In this document: positions 24,400-34,118 of the stretch, piece after piece | How the letters are laid out: each line of letters opens with the position of its first letter | Position numbering within the stretch: the stretch's first letter is position 1 | From: Azadirachta indica | Taxonomy: Eukaryota > Streptophyta > Magnoliopsida > Sapindales > Meliaceae | Reading direction: 5' to 3' | Length of the DNA stretch: 64,000 nucleotides | Assembly: GCA_022749755.1 (NCBI GenBank) | Contig: CM040451.1 | Location: 4,850,871 to 4,914,870 of the forward strand | The notes under the pieces: model-generated | What the model was told of the DNA's origin: nothing | The model's input: only the letters and a program-made list of their open reading frames with translations | Databases searched by the model: none | Position numbers and translations under genes: made by a program

Positions 24400-25226
24400 C
24401 AATTGATTTTTACATTAATCAAAATCTGTTACGTGCATCAAGAAAAATCCACTCTACAATATTTTTGGTGACTCCACTAGGGAGTTTGGCTAAGATCTTG
24501 AAGATAGTGGTAACTAAAAGAATAAGAAACACCTAACAAGGCAATTTCTATAAGTAAGCCAAATAATTTGCTATATGAACATGTGTTTTGCAACCAACAG
24601 GATTATATGACTAACTCTTGGGCAATGCTCACTAGGATAGAGTAAGTAACACTTAAAAAACTAAATATGTTAATATTACCATCATGATGCAAATGATGTA
24701 GGATTTTTACAAAGAGATCATGGAAACTGTGCATGCAATCTACCGCTTTTGCATGAGTAAATGATAATAAAAAGAGTAATAATAGGGACTCTCATTGACG
24801 AATCTATTGTAGAATACAACAACACTAATAGATGGATACATTCTGGCCATGATAGAATCACAAATGCAAAACCTAGCCTTATCAAATTCAGAGCACACAC
24901 CACAACCATCTTATCTAATAAAAATCATAAGAAGACTTATCCTTAAAGTTATGTTACTTACGTTCTCATTATTAGATAGGAATAAGGAAATTCAAAAGAG
25001 AATATAGCCATTTCATAGACCTTATTGGCGTATATACAGGGATTTTTAATCTATAATTAAGAAAGTTCTCCTAGTCATTGACAAAACTTACCTATACTTA
25101 GTATATATTTTTATTGGTAAGATCTATTTAGACTTAGAAAGAATTGACATCTAAGTTCTGTAGAAAATATTTTTTATTTAAGGAAAAGTTGACAATTATA
25201 CAGTATTACAACATTAAGCAAATTGT
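24400..25226. other. Degenerate retroelement DNA
   Basis: Contains TTTTTGGTGACTCCACTAGG (24,461-24,480), which resembles the primer-site region of Tat/Ogre gypsy elements. No open frame of substance. Confidence 0.35.
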
Positions 25227-25502
25227 ATGGAGCAGTTGCTTGAATTTATCAAAAGGTCTCAAAGCTTGGTAATGGATTGTTATGAGCAAAAAGATAAGCA
25301 TGAGTTGGTAGAAACATATATCAACAATGTGGTGTCTAGGTATCAAATATATTTAGAGAATATCCAAATCCCTTCATTTTTAACATTGATTGAATCAATC
25401 AAAAAGACTATTGCATCAGTAACATTTCATAATGGAATAGAGAAATGGAGGAAGAAACATGATGATGGATATAATATCTTATATGAAAAGTTGAGACAAT
25501 GA
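25227..25502 (+). pseudogene. Ty3/gypsy gag fragment
   Basis: 91 codons, including ETYINNVVSRYQIYLENIQI and a following helix-like stretch. The spacing of ERW-type, YINN and IPSFLTLIE blocks resembles the middle of Tat-lineage gag (FI-NLQ-Y-SF-L--IG-R-E). No protease or polymerase follows. This is family-level similarity only, from memory of the pattern. Confidence 0.45.
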
Positions 25503-25539
25503 TGTAGCAAAAGTGAAACTATTGCAGCACTTATCCTCC

Positions 25540-26100
25540 AATAACATTAAGCCGCATTAAGTTAAGCAATACTTACAATCAATGATTAGAGGCAGGAATT
25601 ATTGAACGAGCTTAACCCTACAAGTTCTCCATTAAATAAGGCAAAAATAATCTTTATTATTTTTGGTTTCACCAATAAATAGGTCATCAAAAATCATTAT
25701 GCTAATTTATATATCGCATTGTATATTCCAAATTAAAGGCGGAACCTTTGAGTCATCTTAAGAAAAATAAACCATTAACAAGTGAGGTACGTATGTAATT
25801 AAGGCTTTGCTTGTAATACTTATCTGCCTATGCCATTAAATCATATTAAGTTAAGCAATATTTTAAATCAATCATTAGAGGAAAGGCTTATTGAGCGAAC
25901 CATATAAGATTCCCAGCGAAAGAGACAAAATAATCCTTATTGTTGTTAGTTTCACCAATAAGTAGGTCATCTTACATCATTATACCAATTTGTATGTCAC
26001 ATTGTCTATGCAAATATCACAGATAAAACCTTTGAGTCGCCTTTAAAGAAACAAACTATTAATAGATGAGGTACGTATGCTGTTAAGGGCTTTCTTTATA
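25540..26100 (+). repeat. Two direct repeats of about 280 bases
   Basis: About 25,540-25,820 and 25,840-26,100 share the blocks CATTAAGTTAAGCAATA, TTTCACCAATAA-TAGGTCATC, AACCTTTGAGTC and GAGGTACGTATG in the same order. Confidence 0.7.
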
Positions 26101-26284
26101 AGCACCATAATGTAAGTTGGTTATATTTCTTGGTGAATAAGTGCAAAAAAGCATATTGGGGAAATAACATTAAATTAGCTATTCCTGCATACTATGTATT
26201 CAAACTCATTGTGGTCTAGACTTATACATTCTAATTTGAGTGATTACATGTACTATAAGTGTAAAAGAATGTCTTATATAACTT

Positions 26285-26660
26285 ATACGTATTCTACATA
26301 TAGGTACAATGCTTATATAAATGTGCAACTTTGTATTTGAATACGACTTCTAAACATTGGTTTTGGTTTCATTATTTATGCATGTTGCATATGCAAAAAC
26401 ATTATTTATCTAATTATTAACACATATTGTGTATGCAAATATAATGCTCACGTGAGTATATAATATGACTTCTTAATATGCATTTTGATTTAACTGTTTA
26501 CATATAATACATTGCAAAACCATTATTCATGCACATTTTGCATGCAAATATAATTTGCATATGAATAAGTAAGTCTATATGAAATATAGCTTTTATATTT
26601 GAATACTTATACATGTTGCATGTGAAAAGATGTTATTTATCTAATACTTATGTGTAGGAA
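26285..26660 (+). repeat. Degenerate tandem repeat, unit about 110 bases
   Basis: About three units, each with GCATATGCAAAA- or GCATGCAAATATAAT-type cores followed by ATTATTTAT and CTTATAC/CTTATG. Units are much diverged. No coding frame. Confidence 0.5.
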
Positions 26661-26872
26661 CAGGCGCTTACCACTGGGATAAAAGCTTAATCTCGTGGTA
26701 GAGACATAATCATATTTTCTTAACTTTTAGCCCTGCGCCATGTCTTGAGGTGACTTGGCTCAGCTGGCCTTTGCCACGGTAGAATGCTAGTTCACCTAGC
26801 CAACAATCCCCCTTTCCTTAACACCTGCCACACGTAGCGTGCTCTCGTGGGGCTTATTAGGCTTTGATACCA
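26661..26872 (-). mobile_element. TRIM-like primer site / polypurine tract / LTR start
   Basis: On the minus strand a primer-site motif TGGTATCAAAGCC (26,860-26,872) is followed after about 40 bases by AAGGAAAGGGGGATTG, then by TGTTGGCTAGGTGAACTAGC, which looks like an LTR start. This is again the minimal interior of a TRIM. The primer site also abuts the Sirevirus LTR at 26,875, so it may belong to either element. Confidence 0.45.
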
Positions 26873-26874
26873 CT

Positions 26875-27842
26875 TGTAATAACACTAAGGCAACCCAATT
26901 TAGGGTGGGGGGGAGGGGGAGGGAATTGTGTTTTCGAAGATTTTCACAATTTTAAAGAAACTTAACATCTAATACCATGCAATTTGAACTCTTCTTAAAT
27001 GCAATATAATAAATTTAACAAATAATTCAATAATTAATATGTAAATTATCACAATTCAAGTTCAAGTGTATGTGAAAAATGTGTATAACAATAATAACAT
27101 ATAAATCAAGTGAGTAAAAGAGTTAAGAAAGGCAACACCGATTTTTACGTGGTTCGAGAAATCTCTAACCTACGTTTACACCTCTAAGCTCACTTGCTTG
27201 ACGATTTTACTAAACTAAGTTTTGAATACCATAAGACTCAAAAGATTACAACCAATAGAATTTTCGAGTATCTTTTAAACCTCACTAGGTGATTTCACCC
27301 AAATTACTCAAATCTCAATAAAAGTGATTTCTTACCAAGTCACTCAACTCACAACCTAAGTGAAAGACTCATTACTCAAGGGCACTGTTTACAACTTTGA
27401 AAATTTTGCATTTTAGTCCGGTTTTTATTTTCAAAATCTTGCATTTTGTTCCTTAAAAACTTATAGCTATTTTCATATACTAAAAATGTTCACATAAAAA
27501 TCATATAGTCATATTAGTTTTCTAAAAAAGCATTAAACATACATTTTGATAAAAAAAGATTTTGAGCTTTTAAATATAAATCAATATTTAATTTCAAAGA
27601 CACATTACAAATAAAAAATCATTAATATTTGTGTTTTCAATTCTTCAAATCTTCTCTTCAATTTCTCTTGTGGTTACTTTTCTTGAATGCTTTGATTTTG
27701 GATGTACTTTAAATCTTCACATTTATACTTTAATTCTTTATATTACAAATATAACAATAAATGCTATAAGAAGAATATAGTTAATAACATATGTCAAAGT
27801 TTATTATTATCAAAACAATGATTATAAGTCTTAGGGCTAACA
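26875..27842 (-). repeat. Sirevirus-like copia LTR
   Basis: On the minus strand it begins TGTTAGCCC directly after a polypurine tract. It ends in a C-rich run (seen as G-runs at 26,911-26,933) and a TTACA end next to a primer site. The ACGTGGTTCGAG block near 27,150 and the C-rich LTR end are typical of plant copia LTRs of this group. Length is about 970 bases. Confidence 0.65.
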
Positions 27843-27860
27843 ATCTCCTTTTTTTTAATG
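27843..27860 (-). promoter_or_regulatory. Polypurine tract of the Sirevirus-like element
   Basis: The minus strand reads CATTAAAAAAAAGGAGAT followed by the LTR start TGTTAG. The same motif with a better G-run (AAAAAGGGGGAGAT) occurs at 29,772-29,785. Confidence 0.6.
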
Positions 27861-27887
27861 ATGACAAATAATGTGTAAATTTTAAAT

Positions 27888-29620
27888 GGTCGCAAGTGCA
27901 CAAATCACTAGTAGCTAATGACATATTCATCTCGAGACTGATCTCTCAAGGAATTGCAATGGCTTAATTTCTTAGTTGTTTTGTCTATATTACTAAGTTT
28001 AGCAAACAATAAAGTCCTCGACGCTTACTCAATTGGTAGTTTGATGTGATGTTAAATGAAATGATTAATTAACTTGCTAAATTTAAAGAAGAGAAGAATA
28101 ATGAAAATAGATTAAGTCCAATAAAATCAAATAGGAGTTGGCTAGTTATCTACTTATGCATTGAAATACTAAGTGAATTAAACAATTACCAAAAGTTTAG
28201 ATTATTGGTCTTTCTATAAGGCTAGAGAAATCCAATGATCAAGACAATTCTCACTTGCAATCAACTAAGTAAGTCCTTGATGTAAGGCCTCTACTTAATT
28301 AATTGAATTAGTTACAAGGAAAATCATATGACCATTTAAATTAAACCAAACCAATGGATCCAATTTAAATACTACTCAAGTGAGCTTAATTAGGGTAAGA
28401 TGATGTTTGTAACATCTTAATTCTCATTTGTTAACTTTAATTATAGACAATAGATGATCAGTCCATAATTCATAAGCTAAGGTATAAATCTTAAACATTT
28501 ATTAAACATAATTAACAAAACATCCAACACAATCATAGTAGTTAAGCCAAACTCCCACTATGTGTTTAGCCTTCCATTATCAAATTCAAATAAATGAATT
28601 CAAGTATAAAAATACAGAACACATAGAAGAACAAATAAATATTGAAAAAACACTTATCTTTATCGAAGATTTTCCCTAAGTTTTGAAATGATTGATCGTC
28701 TTCTTCAATCCTTTGGTGAAAATTGCTTGATGAAGGATGACAAAAACAACACACACTAGCTACAAATTTTTGAGTAACAAACACTGAAATTACTTAACGG
28801 AAAGAAACAAAATGAAGATAGAACTCTCCTAAGACAAAGAAAATAAAGAAGTAAGCCCCCGTCTTTAAAATCACCATTTATATAATGAAGATAAAGGATG
28901 CTTTACATGCTTAGACATATGCAGGTTGCAGTTTCATCATATCCGTGTATGCTAGGTTCTATCTCACTTTTAACTATCTCCCACACCAAATTAGAGAAAG
29001 TAGTCTTCATACAGATTGTGTATAATTGAATAAGCTTTTTAATAGTTTAAGAATTGTGTCATTTGGATGTCTGGAACATGAGATATTATCAAAACCATAA
29101 AGCATGCTCAAATTGCAATGTTTACAGCCATTATCTGAATGATGACTACTTTAGATAGCCTAGATGTATGAATTTGAAATTATGCATATTGTAGTTGCCT
29201 TTTTCATGTTTTCATTGCTTTAAAAATTAACTCAATTGGTGCAGTATTCAGAAAGTTATGGCTAGAACACAGAAAGGCGTTCACAGGTCTAGTATGAACA
29301 TGGAAGGACCATGCTTTATTAAAATCCTTCACACTTTTGGTGCCTACCCATTCTGAATTTGCAAAAGACATTTAAGTCAGCTTGCACTTGGAATAAGAAT
29401 CATCTCATTTGAAGATGTCTATATAAAGCTATTGCCATGATACTGATTTGTGCTTAAGTGATTTGTATGCAAGTGGATACTTTACATCTTTAATTACAAC
29501 TTGCACTCCTTTTACACTTATATATAAAACTACACCACATAAACACTTAACTATAAGTATTATACTCATGCCATCTTGTACAATTATATATATTTGATGT
29601 ACTTTTGACACTTATCAACA
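27888..29620 (-). mobile_element. Probable solo LTR of a Ty3/gypsy element
   Basis: On the minus strand the segment begins TGATAAGTGTCAAAAGTAC and ends GTGCACTTGCGACCA. Both are recurrent ends of a large plant gypsy LTR family. A TATATAAATGG box lies near 28,878. No interior coding sequence or second LTR is found. It interrupts sequence that is contiguous, as TGATGACAAA...ATTGATTGC, in the Sirevirus repeat at about 29,790. An exact target duplication is not visible. Confidence 0.55.
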
Positions 29621-29639
29621 CATCATTGATTGCTATGTA

Positions 29640-30700
29640 ATCCAAAATCATGCTCCCACTTAATTATAGTATAGATAAAAAATTTAAGCACATAAGCATT
29701 CAAATAAGGCATTTCAAGTCATTGTTTGTTATCATAAAAATAATGATTATAAGTTTTAAGGCTAACAATCTCCCCCTTTTTAATGATGACAAAACATTGA
29801 TTGCCGATAAGAATATAAATAATGAATTGATCATAAATTTATATAATCCAAAATCATGCTCCCTCTCAATCATAGCATAGATCAAACATTTAAGTCCATG
29901 AGCATTCAAATAAGGCATTTCAAGTCAATGCTTGCTATCATCAAAATAATGAATTTAAACCATTTATTGCCAATAAACATAATTTGCAAATAATTCATAA
30001 ATAGGCAATACAAACTTCTCCCTCTTTTGTTATCATAATATATATATATATATATATCAAATATATGTGTACGATAACAAAATACAAAAAAAAATTTAAG
30101 AGGAATTATGAAGAATTTCAAAGTAAAAGCTCCCCCTAAAAAATTGAGTACATGCAATCAAATACTAAGGATGAAAGAAAACAAAATTAAGCAAAAAAAA
30201 AAAAAAAAGAACAAAATTCCCACCCCCCTACACCACCACACCCAACCCCACCCCCCCAACCAGGGATCGAAAGTGTGCATTACGAAATTCTTCAAATCAA
30301 TATAAGTTATGCATAAATCAAAATGCACTCATCATATGATATTAATGTAATACAAACAAATAAAATAATTTCTCCCCCTAAATGTATTGCATACCATATG
30401 ATTCCTCCTCTCACACATTAAAAAAATAGAAACAAAAATGCTTTCATGAAGTTTGTATATAGTATTTATTATCAAGACAATGCATCCAACATGAGAGAGA
30501 AAGAGAAATAGCACTTCTATACACAATTACCATTTTATATCTACATATTACTCTCCTCCTTTTTCTTTCATTTGTAGCGTCAACATAATATCGATAATTC
30601 AAAGCAATACAATGAATTGATGAAAACGTACTCTAATGTAACACAATAAATAATCACTTCCCCTTAATGCGTTGTACATAATATAAGTCTTCAAAAACAA
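29640..30700 (-). repeat. Sirevirus tail with repeated polypurine-like motifs
   Basis: C-rich plus-strand motifs of the CTCCCCCT type (polypurine on the element strand) recur near 29,652, 29,772, 29,862, 30,022, 30,131, 30,372 and 30,658. Each is followed by a related AT-rich block; a unit containing CATTCAAATAAGGCATTTCA occurs at 29,697 and 29,904. Multiple polypurine tracts upstream of the 3' LTR are a described hallmark of Sireviruses. Confidence 0.55.
30192..30265. repeat. A-run followed by C-rich simple sequence
   Basis: A run of A with few interruptions, then a C-rich CCACCC/ACCC tract. The open frame across it is low-complexity and not a gene. Confidence 0.7.
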
Positions 30701-32031
30701 ATGCATCCTTAATCAATAATACAAATCATCAAAGCAATGAATACATATTCAATAAGAACAAAAGTAAGTCAAACTATTAAATAGTTTCCAAAACAAAGTA
30801 CAACCAAATAAAAATACATACTAACATGAAAATTTTCTAGAATCAATTATTGATGGTTTAGGTTCATAAGCTTACTCTAATTGGTTTTCCAATGATTCAT
30901 CCTTTTTTAGAGCATCTCTTTTACTTTCCTTAATGAACTCCATATAGACCTCTCATATCCAAATTTTTCTTTGAAAATCTCACAAGGTAAATTTTGATTT
31001 TGTACCAAAATGAAGAATTCCATTGTTGGAAGTATTTTTGAAATGTTTTCAAAGAAAAAGAGTTCAAAACAAGTGAGAGGAGTGGGTAACTTTGGTTGAC
31101 CAATGTGGATGGCAATAAATGGTTGAAAGCCTTCAATTTTCAGTCAATTGACTTTCGGTAGACCAAATTCTTATGATTTGGTTCATCTTGATTACCCTTT
31201 TTGCACTCTGTTTTCTAACCTATTATCATTCATGCAGTCATATCTCTCTATAGATATGTCCAAATTGACTACCGTAAAAATCTATGAACTCTTGGCTTTT
31301 GGGGCTTTTGATCTATATCCAATTTTTACCATTTTACATACCGTATTCATCCCAGAATAAATAAAAAATTTGGATGCTGCTTCTTTCAAATAATTACAAC
31401 ATTTGTGGATTAATCCTTGAATATCTGCTTATAACAATACTCGAATTGGATATTGTAAAATTTTTTAGAAACTAGATATCTTAAGCTTTCTATCTACATG
31501 TAATGTATCCCACAAAGTAATAGCAATCATTCCTAGAAATGCTTACAAATTGGCTACCAGTTTCTCAAAATGTGGAAGTAGTCACTTTCACTTTCTAATC
31601 CTCAACCATCCATTCTTGATTCTGGATAAATGATATTTGGCTTATATGAAATTAAAATATTATTCATAAAATGATCAAATTTCATTTCAAAGCCATTTTG
31701 ACATGATGAATGATTGAATAAAAAACAAGCACACATCAAAGTACAAAAGTACGTGAGAGATATTTTTCACACATTAATAAATGCAAGCATGCTTCAAGCA
31801 AAACACGCTTATCAACTAAAAACGCAACATATATTAAAAGAAATTGAGTAAATAAAATGGATGAGCTAAGAATTTGATACTAATCTTTGCTTATAATTTT
31901 CAAAGTATGCATGTTTCAACCAATTATACTTACAAGCACATACTACAAATATGCTTTAAAGACTTGAGCTAAGAATTATGCATAAAGCAATGAAAAGATA
32001 AGTTAAAAATTTGATACTAATTTTGCTCATA
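30701..32031 (-). other. Non-coding 3' part of the Sirevirus-like element
   Basis: Between the polypurine-motif array and the Tat insertion. Only short broken frames occur (30,930-31,136 minus, 31,148-31,360 plus), and I cannot assign them. Polymerase domains are absent, so they were lost by deletion. Confidence 0.4.
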
Positions 32032-32036
32032 CATAT
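32032..32036. repeat. Target-site duplication CATAT (left)
   Basis: Five bases directly before the TG end of the Tat-like element. The same five bases follow its other end at 56,894-56,898. Confidence 0.65.
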
Positions 32037-32333
32037 TGTTGATGCCAGATTTTATCTACCAGATCTCAATAGGTAAATTTGTATGTTATAAGAAGAAGAA
32101 GATCCCCCTTTTTTCCCGTTCTTTTCTTTTTTCTTGTTGATTACTTAGGTCATTTAAAACAATAGTTTTGATAGAATTCTTATTGAATGTGACTAAATAG
32201 ATTGGGCTTGTCTATTATTTTAATAGACTAATTTTTGAGTTAAAGTGAAATTATCTACTGAACTTGGGCCTTACTTTCTAATATCCAAATAGAATTCGGT
32301 CTAAAATAGTGTAGGGAATTATAGTCCATCAGA
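32037..32333 (-). repeat. 3' LTR of the Tat-like element
   Basis: Aligns with 56,486-56,893 (TTGATGCCAGATTTTATC against TTGATACCAAATTTTATTC at one end; GGTCTAAAATA near the other). It is about 110 bases shorter because the 5' LTR carries a tandem duplication. A polypurine run (GGGGGACTC on the minus strand, 32,334-32,343) sits immediately upstream in the element direction, which identifies this as the 3' LTR. Confidence 0.8.
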
Positions 32334-32909
32334 GAGTCCCCCAATTTTAGAAGTAACTGTGTAAAGCTGCTTTTAAAACTTTAGATTAGTGGAATGATGT
32401 GATTGCTAAGTCTATCAATAAATCATTTTTTTGTGCGTCCACTTATCCTACTGAGCTAATTTGTTGGTAAATATCTGTTTTTTGAATACCATTGAAAGTG
32501 CTTGATGAACCTTTTTTCATATTTATATATATATATATATATTTACATATATTTGTATGTAAGTTGTCATGTGTCATGCATGTGTATATATAGGAATAAA
32601 AAATGGAGCCCTAATAATAGTCCCTCTTCTTGTAATAGTTGATTTTTAATAGTGGCCAATGGAATTTTTAGTGGTCTTTTTAAAGGCTTTGACTTTTACA
32701 CCATCACTCCTTTGATACCATTATCTTTATACCAACAAAGTGACTTTGAACTTTGCCAAGTTGGTTGTTGGGGGCGTGGGTCCTAAAGAAACTAGCTATA
32801 AATTTGTTTTGTAAAGGAAAAGACTTTTAAACCTGCATGAAATGTCAATACAACAAGATATCAAGATGTCGGTCCTATATGAAACCCTTCAAATTTAATT
32901 GACTACTAT
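32334..32909 (-). other. Tat-like element 3' untranslated part
   Basis: No open frame. Contains a TA microsatellite near 32,525-32,545. It continues at 41,058 after the Mutator-like insertion. Confidence 0.5.
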
Positions 32910-32918
32910 TTATAACTA
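32910..32918. repeat. Target-site duplication TTATAACTA (left)
   Basis: Nine bases, identical to 41,049-41,057. Nine-base duplications are the rule for Mutator-superfamily insertions. Confidence 0.9.
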
Positions 32919-33030
32919 GGGAAATTTTAAATAGTAACTACTATTGACTCAAGATTTTAAAAAATGATCAATATATAAATAAAATTACAAAAATGATCAC
33001 CTTTTAATTTTTCGAACAAAATTACCCTTG
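32919..33030. repeat. Left terminal inverted repeat of the Mutator-like element
   Basis: GGGAAATTTTAAATAGTAAC at the tip pairs with the right tip GGAAAATTTTCAACAGTAAC read on the minus strand. I count about 11 differences over 111 bases. Confidence 0.92.
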
Positions 33031-33079
33031 TCCCCATTTGCAACAAAAATTCCCAAATCAATTTGGGGACCACTTCTGT

Positions 33080-33273
33080 TTGTGCGCGAAACCCTAATTT
33101 TTGTTTGTGCGTAAAAGTAACAACGTAAGCGAAAGTTCAATTGGCGATCATTATTCCGACGGTTGACGACGGCGATAAAGACTTAAAAATCCGATCACTT
33201 TCACGTCGACGGCAGCAAATTTGGCCTAATATCCGTTCGCATTTCGATGACAGAGGCAATTTGGGTAACTGAG
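33080..33273 (+). promoter_or_regulatory. Leader region of the Ulp1-like gene
   Basis: GC-richer than its surroundings, with AAACCCTA at 33,090-33,097. An ATG at 33,247 opens a 9-codon frame (MTEAIWVTE) that ends at a GT donor. It would join in phase to the CAG acceptor at 34,126-34,128, so a short first exon here is possible. Confidence 0.4.
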
Positions 33274-33539
33274 GTACGAGTTTCGAAAATTTTCTTTGTA
33301 TTTAAAGTAGATTTATTGACGATTTTGGATGAATTTGCATGGGTTAGTGATTTATTTATCAATTTGTTAGAAATTAATCCCAAAAACTCGAACAATTGTA
33401 TGTCGTTGGCTATATAATTAATTAATCAAGTTTTATTTTGATTATTGTGATACAAACTCTTTTATTTCTATTCATGATGTGATAGAAAATGAGTGTCAAA
33501 TGCATGAGGATTGTGTGATGTTGATGGAAGTGGAGCTAA

Positions 33540-34030
33540 AGTTGGAGACTGAGGGTGAGCGATGGTTTCGATCACAAATGCATGTGCGAAAGTTTGGTAG
33601 TCGTGATTGAAACTGTCGAAAGAACGTGATCGAAACTGAGAAAATTATGTGATGTTGATGATTGAGGTTGATTATTAGAGTAGATTGTATTGGTGGAAGT
33701 GACAGATACGTGATCGAAATTGTGGAAATTATGTGATCGAAAGTATACATCTCGCATAATTTTCAATGTTTCGATCACGTTATATTTTTATTATGGTTTT
33801 GGTACAGGGTTTCAGTTTCGATTAGAAATAAGAGTGTTGATTAATTTTAGTTACACTTTCGATCACATAAAAAGTATAGTAAGTTTCGATTACAAAGTAT
33901 TTATAATGTGATCGAAAGTGTAGTTTCGATTTTTCCAGAATCTTGTCTTCTTGTTTATGCTTTCGTATACATTGGGGTTATACTTTCGATCATGATTTGT
34001 GTGATCGAAACATCAGTTTTGATTTTTCCA
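33540..34030. repeat. Dispersed TGATCGAAA / TTTCGATCA motif cluster (left)
   Basis: About a dozen motifs in both orientations (for example near 33,559, 33,622, 33,708, 33,733, 33,766, 33,857, 33,908, 33,983 and 34,000), lying just upstream of the first long exon. The part GTTTCGATTTTTCCAGAATC (about 33,925) is shared with the middle hairpin. Confidence 0.85.
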
Positions 34031-34118
34031 GTTTGCAGTTTTTCTTTTCTGTATTCTAACTGCAGTTTAAATTTGCATTATTTGTATATGTGTTTTCACT
34101 AACATATGTAGTTTTTTT

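Noticed and set aside
25540..26660. Possible CRISPR-like or regularly spaced repeat array
   Set aside because: Units are long, contiguous and diverged, with no unique spacers; this is plant nuclear DNA.
30108..30305. 65-codon plus-strand frame rich in Lys, Pro and His
   Set aside because: It is a translation of the A-run and C-rich simple sequence.
32040..32060. Primer-binding site beside the left LTR (TGGCATCAACA on the minus strand)
   Set aside because: The same bases occur inside the matching LTR at 56,488, and the outer five bases form the CATAT target duplication, so this is the LTR end and not a primer site.
33496..33778. Overlapping minus-strand frames rich in Ser and Thr near the MULE left promoter
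   Set aside because: They arise from the repeated TGATCGAAA motifs; no independent coding signal.
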